Shown here one piece after another: positions 37,830-47,850 of a DNA stretch of 64,000 nt. The notes below the pieces were generated by a model. That model was given only the letters and a program-made list of their open reading frames with translations. It was not told where the DNA came from and did not search any database. The DNA comes from Rhizobium sp. R634 (lineage in GTDB: Bacteria > Pseudomonadota > Alphaproteobacteria > Rhizobiales > Rhizobiaceae): positions 372,001-436,000 of the forward strand of contig NZ_LOKW01000001.1 in the NCBI RefSeq assembly GCF_002211305.1, given 5' to 3'. The position numbers were made by a program, and so were the translations under genes. Each line of letters begins with the position of its first letter. Within the stretch, counting starts at the first letter, position 1.

Positions 37830-38025
37830 TGGAGGAGGCCTGTGCCGCCTTGCGGCGCATGCCGGCTTGAGAAGATGACCGGACAGGTCGAGCGCGAGAT
37901 CGCCCGGCCTGTCCGGTCACATGCTTTTGACGGAATGGAAACGCGCCTTTTCCAGAAGTCGGGCATGCGCGGAATGAGCCACATCGCAAAAGACGTCGCT
38001 GCGCGAGCCGCCCGGGTCGGCACCG

Positions 38026-39096
38026 TCACCGGCCGATCGTCGCGACGGAGCCGCGTATCACCAGGCGCGTAGCGACCTGCAGACGCTCGACGGCAAGAGG
38101 GGCTCGCTCGATGCGGGCGACCAGGCGCTCGCCGGCGAGCTTGCCCATCTCGTAGACGCGCTGGTCGACGATGGTGATCGGCGGAACGGTGACGCTGGTC
38201 CAATCGGCATCCAGGAAAGAAATCATCGAGACGTCGTTCGGGATCGAAAGCCCAAGCGACTGCAGCGACTTGAAGATCCTGAGTCCGACGAGGCTGTCCG
38301 ATGCCAAGAGCGCCGTCGGCGATGACGCGTCCTGAAGCAGGCTTTTGATCACGCCGTCCGTCTGCCGCTGGTCCGTAGCGCCGAGCCTGACATAATGAAG
38401 CGGGTTCGGCAGGCCCGCCTCAGTGAGGACGCTGACAAAACCCTCGACGCGTTCGCGTACCGCCGAATTCGAGATCCGTCCGATGTCGGTCAGCCCGCCA
38501 TCTTCCGCTTCCATGGCCGAGACATAGGCGAGCCGGCGATGGCCCTGTCCGATCAGATATCGGGTGGCGGTGATTGCGGCGTCGCGATCGTCGCCGGTCA
38601 CGGCGTCGGCGTCGAGTTCCGGAATGCTGCGGTCGAACAGCACCAGGGGCACGCCGGCGCGGCGAACCTGTTGCAGATGCTCCATGCTGTCGCAGCGGGC
38701 GGGTGTAACGATCAGCCCGTCGACGCGTTTGCCGATCAGCAGGTCGACCGCCGATTTTTCCGCTCCGAGTTCTTCCCCGGAATTGGCGATGATGACGTTG
38801 AAGCCGGCAAGGCGGGCCGCATCGGTGATGCCGCGCACGGCGAGGCTGAAGAAGGCATTCTCGATATCCCCGACCACGACCCCGATGATGCCGGACCGTC
38901 CGGTGCTCATGCTGCGGGCGAGCTCGTTCGGGCGGTATTCGAGGGCGGCGGCAGCCGCCATCACCTCGTCCCTGATCTTGTCGCTGACGACGCCATAGCC
39001 GCCGAGCACGCGGGCGGCCGTCGCCTTTGAGACGCGCGCCGCCTTCGCGACGTCGGCGACCGTGACGGAACGTTTCGGAGCAGCGGAATCTTCCAT
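38026..39096 (-). CDS. LacI-family transcriptional regulator
   Basis: 356 residues: an N-terminal LacI helix-turn-helix and hinge (VTVADVAKAARVSKATAARV, then LEYRPNELARSMSTGRSG) and a periplasmic-binding-protein-like sensor domain (about 65-340). It is divergent from an amino-acid uptake operon, with twin palindromic sites in between, so it very probably represses that operon and responds to the imported compound or a product of it. Operator contact residues cannot be matched to a known regulator. Confidence 0.93.
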   Translation of the reverse strand: MEDSAAPKRSVTVADVAKAARVSKATAARVLGGYGVVSDKIRDEVMAAAAALEYRPNELARSMSTGRSGIIGVVVGDIENAFFSLAVRGITDAARLAGFNVIIANSGEELGAEKSAVDLLIGKRVDGLIVTPARCDSMEHLQQVRRAGVPLVLFDRSIPELDADAVTGDDRDAAITATRYLIGQGHRRLAYVSAMEAEDGGLTDIGRISNSAVRERVEGFVSVLTEAGLPNPLHYVRLGATDQRQTDGVIKSLLQDASSPTALLASDSLVGLRIFKSLQSLGLSIPNDVSMISFLDADWTSVTVPPITIVDQRVYEMGKLAGERLVARIERAPLAVERLQVATRLVIRGSVATIGR

Positions 39097-39155
39097 GAGG
39101 CAGCACTACAAGAGTTGTTGACGGCCGGTCAATTGACAGATATCAAATATGTCGT

Positions 39156-39188
39156 GAGACCGGTCTCTTTATAAAGGAGACCGGTATC
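39156..39188. promoter_or_regulatory. twin LacI-type operators
   Basis: GAGACCGGTCTC at 39156-39167 is a perfect 12-base palindrome with the central CG typical of LacI-family sites. GAGACCGGTATC at 39177-39188 repeats it with one mismatch. The copies are 21 bases apart, two helical turns, so two dimers would sit on the same face. They lie between the divergent regulator and the binding-protein gene. Confidence 0.72.
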
Positions 39189-39272
39189 TTGTCCAGATGC
39201 TTTGCCGGAAATAGGCAAGGCAGGGCAAATCCGAATGCCGATAAGAGCATCCCTTTGGAGCGGAGAACGACC

Positions 39273-40100
39273 ATGAAGCCTTTTCCATCTTTCGCAGCGA
39301 TCGCGGCACCCGTGCGGGCCGGCTTTCTGACATGCCTCCTGGCAATGGGAGCCGGATCCGTGGCCGCGGCCGAAAATCCCTATGATCTCATCGAGCCCGG
39401 CACGATCAGCGTCGGCACGATGGGCGATGCCAAACCCTATACCTTCGCGACGGCGGACGGGCAGTTCACCGGTTTCGATATCGAGTTCTTCCTCAACGTC
39501 GTCTCCCGTATCGGCTTCCCCAAGGATAAGGTGACGTTTACCGGCCAGGAATTTTCAGCCCTGCTGCCATCCGTCGCAAACGAACGGTTCGACGTGGCCG
39601 TCGCGGCGATCGGAACCACCGAAGCCCGCAAAAAGACCGTCGATTTTTCCGACGGTTATCTCGCCGGCTACCTCTCCGTGCTGACGCCGGATGCGGCGAT
39701 CAAGGATGCGGATGGATTGAAGGGCAAGCGTCTCGGCGTCGTCCAGGGAACCCTTCAGGAAGTCTATGCTGCCAAGAATTTCGGCGAGACCGATCTGGTG
39801 AAATTCCCCGACAACAATTCCGCCGTCGCCGCGCTCAACAACGGCACGATCGACGCGCATTTCCTCGATTACGAGGCCGCCAAGCAATATGGAGAGCGCT
39901 ATCCCGCGCTGAAGGTCGCGGTAAACATCCCGTCCTTCGATGCGCCGGCGGGCTTCGTGATCCGCAAGGGCAATGACGCCTTCCGCACGGCCCTGAACGG
40001 CGCGCTTCACGAGGCGATGCAGGACGGCACCTGGAAGACCCTTTACGAGAAATGGTTCCCGGGCTCGCCGATGCCGGACCAATATCTTCCCAAGAAGTGA
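39273..40100 (+). CDS. polar amino-acid type ABC binding protein (family 3)
   Basis: 275 residues with a signal peptide (hydrophobic [16 protein letters not shown], cut near AAA-EN) and a family-3 solute-binding fold: [26 protein letters not shown] region at about 46-70, [20 protein letters not shown] at about 108-127 and GVQGTL-like [15 protein letters not shown]. This group binds amino acids, opines and related compounds. GGAGCGGAGAACG precedes the ATG at 39273. It is the first gene of a LacI-controlled operon with a fused transporter and an oxidoreductase. Confidence 0.92.
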   Translation: MKPFPSFAAIAAPVRAGFLTCLLAMGAGSVAAAENPYDLIEPGTISVGTMGDAKPYTFATADGQFTGFDIEFFLNVVSRIGFPKDKVTFTGQEFSALLPSVANERFDVAVAAIGTTEARKKTVDFSDGYLAGYLSVLTPDAAIKDADGLKGKRLGVVQGTLQEVYAAKNFGETDLVKFPDNNSAVAALNNGTIDAHFLDYEAAKQYGERYPALKVAVNIPSFDAPAGFVIRKGNDAFRTALNGALHEAMQDGTWKTLYEKWFPGSPMPDQYLPKK

Positions 40101-40175
40101 GGCCGCTCGCCGTCCGCTGACGACGGCTGACCCTTGCCGGCTGCGTGTCCGGCAAGGGCTTCGATGGGGATTGCA

Positions 40176-41696
40176 ATGAACTGGCTTGAAAATTTGCGCC
40201 GCAGCTTCCTCGATTGGGAAGCGATGGCCGAAGTATTGCCGAGCATGATCAGCGTCGGCCTGAAGAATACGCTGATCCTGGCGGCCGCCTCGACCGTGCT
40301 CGGCGTCGTCATCGGCATGGTGCTGGCGGTCATGGGCATCTCCCAATCCCGCTGGCTGCGGCTGCCGGCGCGCATCTATACAGATATCTTCCGCGGGCTG
40401 CCGGCGATCGTCACCATCCTGATCATCGGCCAGGGCTTTGCCCGGATCGGACGGGACATTTTCGGCCCGTCGCCGTTTCCGCTCGGCATCCTGGCGCTCA
40501 GCCTGATCGCCGGCGCCTATATCGGCGAAATCTTCCGCTCGGGCATCCAGAGCGTCGAGCGCGGCCAGATGGAGGCCTGCCGGGCGCTCAGCATGAGTTA
40601 CGGGCAGGGCATGCGCCTGATCGTCATCCCGCAGGGTATCAGGCGCGTTCTGCCGGCGCTGGTCAATCAGTTCATCGGCAACGTCAAGGATTCGAGCCTC
40701 GTCTATTTCCTGGGTCTGCTTGCCTCCGAGCGGGAGATCTTCCGCGTCGGTCAGGATCAGGCCGTCGTCACCGGCAATCTGTCGCCGCTGCTGCTGGCGG
40801 GCGTCTTCTACCTCGTCATCACCGTGCCGCTGACCCACTTGGTCAATTTCATCGATGCGCGGCTGCGGCTGGGAAAACAGGGGCATGGCTCCGGGGCTGC
40901 GAGCGGATTGGTCGAGGTGAGCGAGCTGCAGGCCGCCGCCGAACCCGCTGCCGCCGACGGGCCGCGTTTCAAGGGCGGGGCGCTCGGCATCCGCGATCTC
41001 AGCATGGCTTACGGCGAACTCGACGTGCTCAAGGGCATCGATCTCGACATCGCGCCGGGCAGCGTCACCTGCATCATCGGCCCGTCCGGCTCGGGCAAGT
41101 CGACGCTGCTGCGCTGCCTGAACAGGCTGGTCGAACCGAAGGGCGGCGACATCCTGCTCGATGGCGACAGCATCCTCGCCATGAAGCCGGAAAAGCTGCG
41201 CCGGCGCGTCGGCATGGTGTTCCAGCATTTCAACCTGTTTCCCGATCACACCGCGCTCGAGAATGTCATGCTGTCGCTGACCAAGATCAAGAAGATGCCG
41301 AGGCAGGAGGCGCGGCGCATCGCCGAGGCGCGCCTGGCCGAGGTTGGGCTCGCCGCACGCAGGGATCATCGTCCGTCAGGCCTGTCGGGCGGGCAGCAGC
41401 AGCGCGTCGCCATCGCCCGCGCGCTCGCCATGGATCCCGAGATCATCCTCTTCGACGAAGTGACGAGCGCGCTCGATCCCGAACTGGTGAAGGGCGTTCT
41501 CGATCTGATGGCGGCGCTCGGCCGCCAGGGCATGACCATGGTCGTGGTGACCCATGAGATGGGATTTGCCCGCCGCGTGGCCGACCAGGTGGTGTTCATG
41601 GACGAGGGCCGGATCGTCGAGGCGGGCTCGCCGCAGGATATTTTCGACAATCCGAAAAGCGAGCGGCTGCAGCGCTTCCTCGCGGAAGTCCTCTGA
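40176..41696 (+). CDS. fused amino-acid ABC permease and ATP-binding protein
   Basis: 506 residues joining two normally separate subunits. Residues 1-240 are a HisM/GlnP-type permease ([27 protein letters not shown]-like [20 protein letters not shown]). After a linker of about 40 residues comes a GlnQ-type ATPase with Walker [10 protein letters not shown], signature [17 protein letters not shown] and Walker [14 protein letters not shown] homodimer would supply both halves of the transporter. The ATG at 40176 is preferred (GGGGA upstream); 40164 is an alternative. It lies 75 bases after the binding-protein gene. Confidence 0.92.
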   Translation: MNWLENLRRSFLDWEAMAEVLPSMISVGLKNTLILAAASTVLGVVIGMVLAVMGISQSRWLRLPARIYTDIFRGLPAIVTILIIGQGFARIGRDIFGPSPFPLGILALSLIAGAYIGEIFRSGIQSVERGQMEACRALSMSYGQGMRLIVIPQGIRRVLPALVNQFIGNVKDSSLVYFLGLLASEREIFRVGQDQAVVTGNLSPLLLAGVFYLVITVPLTHLVNFIDARLRLGKQGHGSGAASGLVEVSELQAAAEPAAADGPRFKGGALGIRDLSMAYGELDVLKGIDLDIAPGSVTCIIGPSGSGKSTLLRCLNRLVEPKGGDILLDGDSILAMKPEKLRRRVGMVFQHFNLFPDHTALENVMLSLTKIKKMPRQEARRIAEARLAEVGLAARRDHRPSGLSGGQQQRVAIARALAMDPEIILFDEVTSALDPELVKGVLDLMAALGRQGMTMVVVTHEMGFARRVADQVVFMDEGRIVEAGSPQDIFDNPKSERLQRFLAEVL

Positions 41697-41757
41697 GACG
41701 GCCCCACGCGCCTGATTTCGTTCCAGTGAAGCAAGAGCAGGAAACAAGGTTATCGAC

Positions 41758-42891
41758 ATGAATGCTTCCCCCAAACCTTCGAAGGTCGTCATCATCGGCG
41801 GCGGCATATTCGGCGTCTCGACAGCGGTCCATCTCGCCCGACTGGGGATCGCCACCGTGCTCGTCAATGACGGGCCGCTTGCCAACGGCGCTTCCGGCCG
41901 CTCGCTCGCCTGGCTCAATTCGGCGCGCAAACGCTCCGATGCCTATCACCGGCTGCGTCTTGCCGGCATTGATCGCTATCGCACGCTCGCCGTCCGATAT
42001 CCCGATGCACCCTGGCTGCGCTTCGAAGGCGGCCTGACCTGGGATGCGGATGACGCCAGCAACGAGATCGCCGAGATCGTCGATTATGAGCATGCGCTCG
42101 GATACCATGCGCTATGGCTCTCCCCTGATGAGATCGCCGGGACCACACCGGGCGTCGACGCGAGCGTCGTGACGCCGCAAGGCGCGATCTTCAACCCGGG
42201 GGAGGGATGGGTCGACCTTCCCTCGCTGATCGGCATTCTTGCGGAGGAATTCCGTGTCCTCGGCGGCGAGATCGTCACGGATGCCGGACGCGCGACGGTC
42301 GATGTCGAAGGTGCGCGCGTCTGCGGTGTGACCGCCGCGGACGGCCGGCGCTGGGAGGCGGAGTCCGTCTTGCTTGCCGCGGGCGGCGCCGTTCCCCAGA
42401 TCGTGGCCGGGGTCGGCGAGACGATCGAGGACGCGACGCCGGTCGCCCTTCTCGTCAGGACCAAGCCGGTCCGCCACCCGCTGAAAGCTGTGCTCAACAC
42501 GCCCCGCGTCGCCATCCGGCCGACACCCAATGGCGGTTTCGCGCTCGATTCCGCCTGGTCGGAGGAAGAGGTCGGCATCAAGGCGGACGGCAGCTATGAC
42601 GTCAGGCAATCGACGCTGGACGGGTTGCTGCGCGAGGCTTCGAAGGTTCTCGAAGGCAACCCCGCGCTCGAAATCGAGGATTACGGCGTCGGCCCCAAGC
42701 CTATTCCCGGCGATGGCGAGCCTGTTTTCGGCGAACTGCCGTCGATCTGGGGTTATTTCGTCGCCTTCAGCCATAGCGGCGCGACGCTCGGCCTGATTGC
42801 CGGCGAATTGCTGGCTGACGAGATCGCCACCGGACGCCGTCACCCGCTGCTGGCGGATTTCCGGCCGGAACGTTTCAGCCCGCAGGAGTGA
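41758..42891 (+). CDS. FAD-dependent amino-acid oxidoreductase (DAO family)
   Basis: 377 residues of the DAO/glycine-oxidase type. The N-terminal Rossmann motif VVIIGGGIFGVSTAVHLARL binds FAD, and the C-terminal GVGPKPIPGDGEPVFGELP then FSHSGATLGLIAGELLADEI are the usual FAD-contact segments. Members oxidise amines such as D-amino acids, sarcosine, opines or hydroxyproline. Its place behind a LacI-controlled importer suggests it attacks the imported compound first. The exact substrate is unknown. Confidence 0.9.
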   Translation: MNASPKPSKVVIIGGGIFGVSTAVHLARLGIATVLVNDGPLANGASGRSLAWLNSARKRSDAYHRLRLAGIDRYRTLAVRYPDAPWLRFEGGLTWDADDASNEIAEIVDYEHALGYHALWLSPDEIAGTTPGVDASVVTPQGAIFNPGEGWVDLPSLIGILAEEFRVLGGEIVTDAGRATVDVEGARVCGVTAADGRRWEAESVLLAAGGAVPQIVAGVGETIEDATPVALLVRTKPVRHPLKAVLNTPRVAIRPTPNGGFALDSAWSEEEVGIKADGSYDVRQSTLDGLLREASKVLEGNPALEIEDYGVGPKPIPGDGEPVFGELPSIWGYFVAFSHSGATLGLIAGELLADEIATGRRHPLLADFRPERFSPQE

Positions 42892-42970
42892 TGAAATCGT
42901 CTTCTGCCGGCGGAAGGGATCAATTTCGGCCATCGGGCGTTCTGCCGTGAGGAAACATGGGAGACGCATC

Positions 42971-43471
42971 ATGTTCAAGAACGAACCCGCCGGTCCGAAC
43001 GACAGGCTCGATGCCGCCGGCATCCCGCTGGCCGATAGGGGAGAGGCCGACATCAATCCTGACCTCGTCAGGCGCGAAGGTTTTGCGAGCGAGGCCGAAT
43101 ACCGTGCCTATCTCGCGACGCTCGGCCAGGATGTCCCGTTCGAAGCCTATGTCGTGGAAACCGTCGAGATCTCCGAAGGGCATGCTCTGGACGGGCGTCT
43201 GCGGGAGCTGCGGGAAGAGCTCGAAAATCTCAGGGCCAGGCTCCATGTGATCAGGGAGCAGACCACAACCGTCGTTGCGGAAAACGTCCGATGGGCCGAT
43301 GCCAGCGCGCATGCGCAGCTCGGCGACCGGCCATGGCTCAAGCTGGCGGGTGCGATGGCGGCGGCATTCGTCGCCACGCGCGGCATCAGACGGCTGCCTC
43401 TTGGAGCCGTGGCGACCACGGCGCTGCCGCTCGTCGCCGCCGCCTTGAACCGAAAACTCGCGAAGGCGTAA
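42971..43471 (+). CDS. unknown protein with C-terminal membrane segment
   Basis: 166 residues. A soluble N-terminal half (VRREGFASEAEYRAYLATLG), a coiled coil of about 30 residues (LRELREELENLRARLHVIRE, about 78-97), and two weak hydrophobic stretches near the C-terminus (LAGAMAAAFVATRGI and AVATTALPLVAAALN). It is probably tail-anchored in the inner membrane. GGGAGACG lies just upstream of the ATG. Not clearly part of the preceding operon (80-base gap). Confidence 0.65.
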   Translation: MFKNEPAGPNDRLDAAGIPLADRGEADINPDLVRREGFASEAEYRAYLATLGQDVPFEAYVVETVEISEGHALDGRLRELREELENLRARLHVIREQTTTVVAENVRWADASAHAQLGDRPWLKLAGAMAAAFVATRGIRRLPLGAVATTALPLVAAALNRKLAKA

Positions 43472-43659
43472 CGCCGGGACGTGGGATCGATGCTCAGACA
43501 AGAGCTTCGTTCTTACCTTGATTGCGCGGCCATTCGCATTTAAGGCGGTCGGGCCTAAAATCTGGGGATCACCGCCGGAATCTATTAGGCTAGGATGACG
43601 TTTCAAAACGCAGCGGCCGCACCATATCCTTGGTCTGGGTCAGCAGCCGAGGATGCCTG

Positions 43660-45558
43660 ATGAGTGCAACAGCCCACGAAGCCAGCAGCCACCATGGTTC
43701 GCGACAGTTCGCGGGGCTGCTGATCGGTGCGATCGGGGTCGTCTATGGCGACATCGGCACCAGCCCGCTCTATGCCTTCCGCGAGGCGCTTCGGCCCTTC
43801 GCCCATGATGGCGCGGCTCCGCATGAGGTGATCGGGCTGATCTCGCTGATGATCTGGACGCTGACGAGCATCGTCACCTTCAAATACGTGCTCTTCCTCC
43901 TCAGGGCCGACAATGACGGCGAGGGCGGCACGCTGTCGCTGCTCGCGCTTCTGATGAAGAAGACGAAAAGGCATGCGACGATCTTCTTCTTCGCGGGCAT
44001 CATCGGCGCTGCCCTTTTCATCGGCGATGCCATGATCACGCCGGCGCTCTCGGTGCTTTCGGCGCTCGAAGGCCTGAAGCTGGTGACGCCTGTTTTCACG
44101 CCCTATGTGCTGCCGATCGCCGTAGCGATCATGCTCATGGTCTTCCTGGTACAATCGGTCGGAACCGCCGCGGTTTCCAAGCTGTTCGGGCCGATCACGC
44201 TCGTCTGGTTCGTGGTCATGGGCATCGCCGGCCTGCTTCACATCGCCGATGACACGTCGATTTTCGCCGCACTCAACCCGTTCTACGCCTTCGACTTCAT
44301 CACCCATGCGGGCTTTGTCGGCCTCGTCATCCTCGGTGCGGTATTCCTGACCGTGACGGGCGCGGAAGCGCTCTATGCCGATCTCGGGCACTTCGGACGC
44401 AAGCCGATCCAGGTCGCCTGGTTCGCGGTGGTCTTCCCGTCGCTTGCCCTCAACTACCTCGGACAGGGCGCTCTCGTCCTCAAGAACCCGGCTGCCGCAT
44501 CCGATCCGTTCTTCCTGCTGTTCCCGGAATGGGCGATGCTGCCCGCCGTACTCCTGGCGACCGCCGCGACGATCATCGCCAGCCAGGCGGTTATAACCGG
44601 CGCTTTCTCGCTCGCCCGCCAGGCCATTCACCTCGGCTTCCTGCCGCGTCTGGAAATATGCTTCACGTCAGCGTCGAACACCGGCCAGATCTATGTGCCC
44701 GCGGTCAACATGGTGCTGCTGATCGGCGTGCTCGCCCTGATCTTCTCGTTCGGAAGCTCGGAATCGCTGGCAACGGCCTACGGGATCTCAGTCACGGGCG
44801 CGATGGTGGTCACGACCATCCTGTCGTTCCAATTCCTTCGCGCCGTCTGGGGCTGGACGGTGCTCGCCGCCCTTGCCGTCCTGCTTCCGCTCTTCATACT
44901 GGAGAGCGTGTTCCTCAGCGCCAACCTTCTGAAGATTCACGACGGCGGCTATGTCCCGGTGCTGATCGCCGCGGTGCTGATCGCGATGATGTGGACTTGG
45001 AAGAAGGGAACCCTGCTCGTGCGGGATAAGGCGGCGCGCAACGACATCCCGCTCGCCCAGTTCGTCAGGTCGATCGAGCGCAAGTCGGAACACAGCCCGG
45101 TCGATGTCCCGGGAACCGCGATCTTCCTCTCGAGCGTTCCCGACATGGCCCCCAGCGTTCTGCTGCACAACATCAAGCACAACAGGGTCCTTCACGAGCA
45201 GAACGTCATCCTGAACGTCAGGACGGCGTCGCGGCCCTATGTGCCGGAATCCCAGCGGGTGACGATCGAGAGGATCTCGCCCCGCTTCAGCAAGATCCAG
45301 CTGAATTTCGGCTTCATGGAAGATCAGAACGTCTCGGCGGCCATGCCGCTCTGCCGGCAGGCGGGATTCCAGTTCGAGATCATGTCGACCTCTTTCTATG
45401 TCGGGCGGCGCAAGCTGGTCGGTGATCCCAATACCGGTCTTCCCCGCTGGCAGGACCGCCTGTTCATCGCCATGGCCGGTTTCGCCATCGATCCCTCCGA
45501 TTATTTCCAGCTGCCGAGCAACCGCGTCGTCGAGCTCGGCGAGCAGATGGTGATCTGA
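43660..45558 (+). CDS. kup: Kup-family potassium uptake protein
   Basis: 632 residues, the normal Kup length. The N-terminal signature [20 protein letters not shown] is present, followed by about twelve membrane segments (to about 460) and a soluble C-terminal domain beginning near GTAIFLSS. Kup imports K+ with protons and works at low potassium or during osmotic adaptation. The ATG at 43660 is preferred to an upstream GTG because the protein then begins as usual shortly before the signature. Single gene with no partner; rhizobia often hold several kup copies. Confidence 0.95.
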   Translation: MSATAHEASSHHGSRQFAGLLIGAIGVVYGDIGTSPLYAFREALRPFAHDGAAPHEVIGLISLMIWTLTSIVTFKYVLFLLRADNDGEGGTLSLLALLMKKTKRHATIFFFAGIIGAALFIGDAMITPALSVLSALEGLKLVTPVFTPYVLPIAVAIMLMVFLVQSVGTAAVSKLFGPITLVWFVVMGIAGLLHIADDTSIFAALNPFYAFDFITHAGFVGLVILGAVFLTVTGAEALYADLGHFGRKPIQVAWFAVVFPSLALNYLGQGALVLKNPAAASDPFFLLFPEWAMLPAVLLATAATIIASQAVITGAFSLARQAIHLGFLPRLEICFTSASNTGQIYVPAVNMVLLIGVLALIFSFGSSESLATAYGISVTGAMVVTTILSFQFLRAVWGWTVLAALAVLLPLFILESVFLSANLLKIHDGGYVPVLIAAVLIAMMWTWKKGTLLVRDKAARNDIPLAQFVRSIERKSEHSPVDVPGTAIFLSSVPDMAPSVLLHNIKHNRVLHEQNVILNVRTASRPYVPESQRVTIERISPRFSKIQLNFGFMEDQNVSAAMPLCRQAGFQFEIMSTSFYVGRRKLVGDPNTGLPRWQDRLFIAMAGFAIDPSDYFQLPSNRVVELGEQMVI

Positions 45559-45620
45559 CCCGCCGCCATCTTGTTGCCGAAGTGTGCGTGAAATCTTGCC
45601 TCTCCTAGAAGGAGGCAGGC

Positions 45621-45872
45621 ATGGCTGGATATGACGACCGTTACGTCGAGATCACGACGCGCCTTCGCTCGGTGCAGTCGTTCTGCGACTTCCTCTCGCA
45701 GGGCGCAACCGTGCGCGTCGCCTTGTCGGAAGGTGCGCCCTACAAGGACGTGACATCGGCTCTCCTGGAACGGAACCGCAGGGAGGCGGAAGCGCTCGCC
45801 CGCACGCGCCGGCAGCTCTATCCGGAGCTTGCCGACGAAGACGTGATGCCGCCGCTCTACAGCCGCCACTGA
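45621..45872 (+). CDS. small unknown protein behind kup
   Basis: 83 residues, mostly helical with many Arg and Glu (LLERNRREAEALARTRRQLY). No recognised domain, signal or membrane segment. AGAAGGAGGCAGGC precedes the ATG, a very strong ribosome site, so translation is likely. It lies 62 bases after kup on the same strand and may share its transcript. Confidence 0.7.
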   Translation: MAGYDDRYVEITTRLRSVQSFCDFLSQGATVRVALSEGAPYKDVTSALLERNRREAEALARTRRQLYPELADEDVMPPLYSRH

Positions 45873-45987
45873 CGCGCCGCCGAAGGCGCGCCGTGTTCCT
45901 TTTTTGAAATTGGCTGAATCAGCCTTCAGATTATGGCGGTGTAGCAGGCTTCCCTATACACCAAAGGCTCCATGTCCGCCGTTGAGC

Positions 45988-46179
45988 TCAGCCGAGAGCA
46001 TGGTCGATACGATCGACGTGATGTTGAGGCACTTTGTTGCCCGGCTCTTCGGCTGCGGCAATTTCGTCAATTGTCAGTCCGGTCGCGATTGCGAGGTCTT
46101 CCAGACTGTAACCCTTTGCAAGCCGCGCCTGCTGAAGGCGCCGCGCGAGCATCGTATCGCTGCTGGCAAATTGATCCAT
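45988..46179 (-). CDS. small XRE-type helix-turn-helix protein
   Basis: 63 residues consisting of little more than a Cro/XRE helix-turn-helix: LARRLQQARLAKGYSLEDLA then IATGLTIDEIAAAEE. CGGAGACG precedes the ATG. Such single-domain proteins often act as antitoxins or as stress-controlled repressors; no toxin gene is next to it. A stress-type promoter match lies 28 bases upstream. Confidence 0.75.
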   Translation of the reverse strand: MDQFASSDTMLARRLQQARLAKGYSLEDLAIATGLTIDEIAAAEEPGNKVPQHHVDRIDHALG

Positions 46180-46206
46180 ATTCGTCTCCGATTAATTGCG
46201 ACAATG

Positions 46207-46232
46207 AACTCGCGGGAAGGGCAATCTGTTCC
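46207..46232 (-). promoter_or_regulatory. putative EcfG/RpoE2-type promoter
   Basis: Minus strand: GGAAC (46232-46228), 19 bases, TT (46208-46207); the -10 reads AGTT. It points at the XRE-type gene starting at 46179. Confidence 0.45.
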
Positions 46233-46416
46233 TTGCGAGCCTTCGCTTAAGGAAGCGTACCTGGCTGCCGGAGAGGCAGGCTAGGAGTTTTTCCAAGCAT
46301 GCGCCCAGCTGAGCTGGCCGCAGCCGCTTCTATATGGATCAGATGACGAAGCTTATCAACCTCTTGAGGCGGCCCGTTCCCTTATCCTTAGGGGCAGGGT
46401 GCCTTCTGCGAACCAT

Positions 46417-46590
46417 TCAGGCGCTCCGAGCCTGTTGCGAGTGTGGGCCTTCCGCGAATTCCTCAATGACTTTCGCGCAAAAATGCAGGAGGTCGCCGGG
46501 CTTGCGGCTGGTGACCAGGCCTTTGTCGGTAACGACTTCCTTGTCCACCCACGTCGCTCCGGCGTTCTCGAACGCATCTTTCGGACACTT
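46417..46590 (-). pseudogene. C-terminal relic of a DJ-1/PfpI-family protein
   Basis: The last 54 or so codons of a DJ-1/PfpI (YraA-type) protein are intact: [40 protein letters not shown], then the stop at 46417. Upstream of about 46590 the likeness ends abruptly and the frame becomes non-coding, so roughly two thirds of the gene, including the catalytic Cys region, is gone. Full-length members are about 170-190 residues and act as stress-linked deglycase or chaperone-like proteins. The relic marks a recombination or deletion joint. Confidence 0.75.
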
Positions 46591-46999
46591 TGCGCGTTTG
46601 CAGCTTACGAACAACAAATTGCAGGCATCGCGATGAAGGCATTGGCAGCCGGTTTGAACCCCGTATTTGGCGATCTCGCTCCTCCGGAACGGCAGGCGAT
46701 GCTGGAGAAGCTGGCCGTGACGCTCGAGCGGAATGCCAGGTGGGCGGCGCAGGAAGGTGATGACGCGCTTGGGACTGCGATGCTCTCGGTTGGAGCGGCG
46801 ATCCTGTCCGTCGCCGGAGATCTGGCCACGACTGATGCCGTTCTGGCCGAGGATGTTGCGACACGCGCTCTCGGGCTTATCACTACGTTTCACTGCAGAC
46901 ATCCGCAATATCCGTTGGGGCCGATGCTGCATTGATGCAATCCGCGCGGCCGGCATAGGAAACTGAAGTAGGGCAGGCTTTGGCCCAACGCCGAGGCGA
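46591..46999. other. mosaic region with an uncertain plus-strand frame
   Basis: The stretch beside the PfpI relic. On the plus strand an open frame reads through to 46935; from an ATG at 46633 it would give 100 residues with helical character ([20 protein letters not shown], then [20 protein letters not shown]). There is no ribosome site, and the part of the same frame before 46590 runs across the relic of another gene, so this is either a fragment or chance. I do not recognise it. Confidence 0.3.
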
Positions 47000-47728
47000 T
47001 CAGGCGAAACCGATTTCCGCAAGCAGCGGCAGATGGTCCGAAGCGACCCTCGTCAGCCGGTTTTCCAGAACTTTCGCCTGTTTGACGACGAGATCGCCGG
47101 TCACGAAGATATGGTCGAGGCGCATCAGCGGATAGCGGGAGGGAAAGGTGGCTTTCGGCGCGCCCGGGCCGGCGAGCTGCGCGTCCTTCAGTGAGCGGGC
47201 GACGAGCCGATAGGTCGCGGAAGAAGGAATGGCGTTAAAATCGCCGCAGAGGACGGCCGGCAGCGGCGTTTCCGCCGTTCCGTGGAGCCAGCCGGAATTG
47301 AGGAGCGTCGTCATCTGGCGGATACGCTCGCGGCCGCGAAGGCCGAGATGGGTGTTGACCACCAGCAGTTTCCTGTCGCCAACCATGATTTCGACGGAAA
47401 GCGCGCCCCTGGTCTCGCCGATGGAGGGCAGTGGGCCGGCCTTGACCGCGCCGGTCGGCAAGGCGGTGATAACGGCATCGCCATATTGTTCTTCGGCGAC
47501 CGAGAGCGCTGGATGGAAATGCGCCTGCATTTTCAGAAGCGAGGCGATCACATGCGCCTGGTCGATGCCGCCGGTCCTGCGCCTGCCGACGTCGACCTCC
47601 TGGAGCGCGATGATATCGGCCTCCGTTTCGGCAATGACGGATGCGATGCGGCCGGGATCGAGCTTCCGGTCGCTGCCGATGCAGCTGTGCACGTTATAGG
47701 TCAGGAGTTTGATCGATTTGTCCGGCAT
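47000..47728 (-). CDS. endonuclease/exonuclease/phosphatase-family protein
   Basis: 242 residues with the EEP (exonuclease III/DNase I-like) fold: LLTYNVHSC (Asn metal ligand) at the start, ALQEVD (Glu ligand), [18 protein letters not shown] (catalytic Asp-x-Asn) and the terminal [11 protein letters not shown] (Asp-His). These enzymes cleave phosphodiesters in nucleic acids, phospholipid head groups or nucleotides. The ATG at 47728 is chosen over a GTG at 47833 because a stress promoter lies between them (47784-47808), so transcripts from it would not include the longer start. Membrane and phospholipase genes next door suggest a lipid-related role. Confidence 0.87.
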   Translation of the reverse strand: MPDKSIKLLTYNVHSCIGSDRKLDPGRIASVIAETEADIIALQEVDVGRRRTGGIDQAHVIASLLKMQAHFHPALSVAEEQYGDAVITALPTGAVKAGPLPSIGETRGALSVEIMVGDRKLLVVNTHLGLRGRERIRQMTTLLNSGWLHGTAETPLPAVLCGDFNAIPSSATYRLVARSLKDAQLAGPGAPKATFPSRYPLMRLDHIFVTGDLVVKQAKVLENRLTRVASDHLPLLAEIGFA

Positions 47729-47781
47729 GGCCCACTGAAAGCTTGTTTCCCCGAGGGGACACAGAACTTGTCCTCCCCGGG

Positions 47782-47808
47782 GGAACACAGAACTCCTTTG
47801 ATCGTTCC
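47782..47808. promoter_or_regulatory. palindromic, bidirectional EcfG/RpoE2-type promoter
   Basis: Plus strand: GGAAC 47782-47786, 16 bases, CGTT 47803-47806, a full consensus match pointing at the UPF0104 gene (ATG 47851). Minus strand: GGAAC 47808-47804, 18 bases, TT 47785-47784, pointing at the EEP-family gene (ATG 47728). The two sites overlap almost completely, each -10 lying inside the other's -35. Confidence 0.68.
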
Positions 47809-47850
47809 AGAAGACGAGCCCCGCCGCCCGCACTTCTGAATGGATGATCG

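Noticed and set aside
46399..46935. A 178-codon plus-strand gene
   Set aside because: Its first 60 codons run antisense across the PfpI relic and there is no ribosome site; kept only as an uncertain region.
47000..47833. Longer GTG-start version of the EEP-family protein
   Set aside because: The putative promoter at 47784-47808 lies inside the extra N-terminus, which also lacks family likeness.
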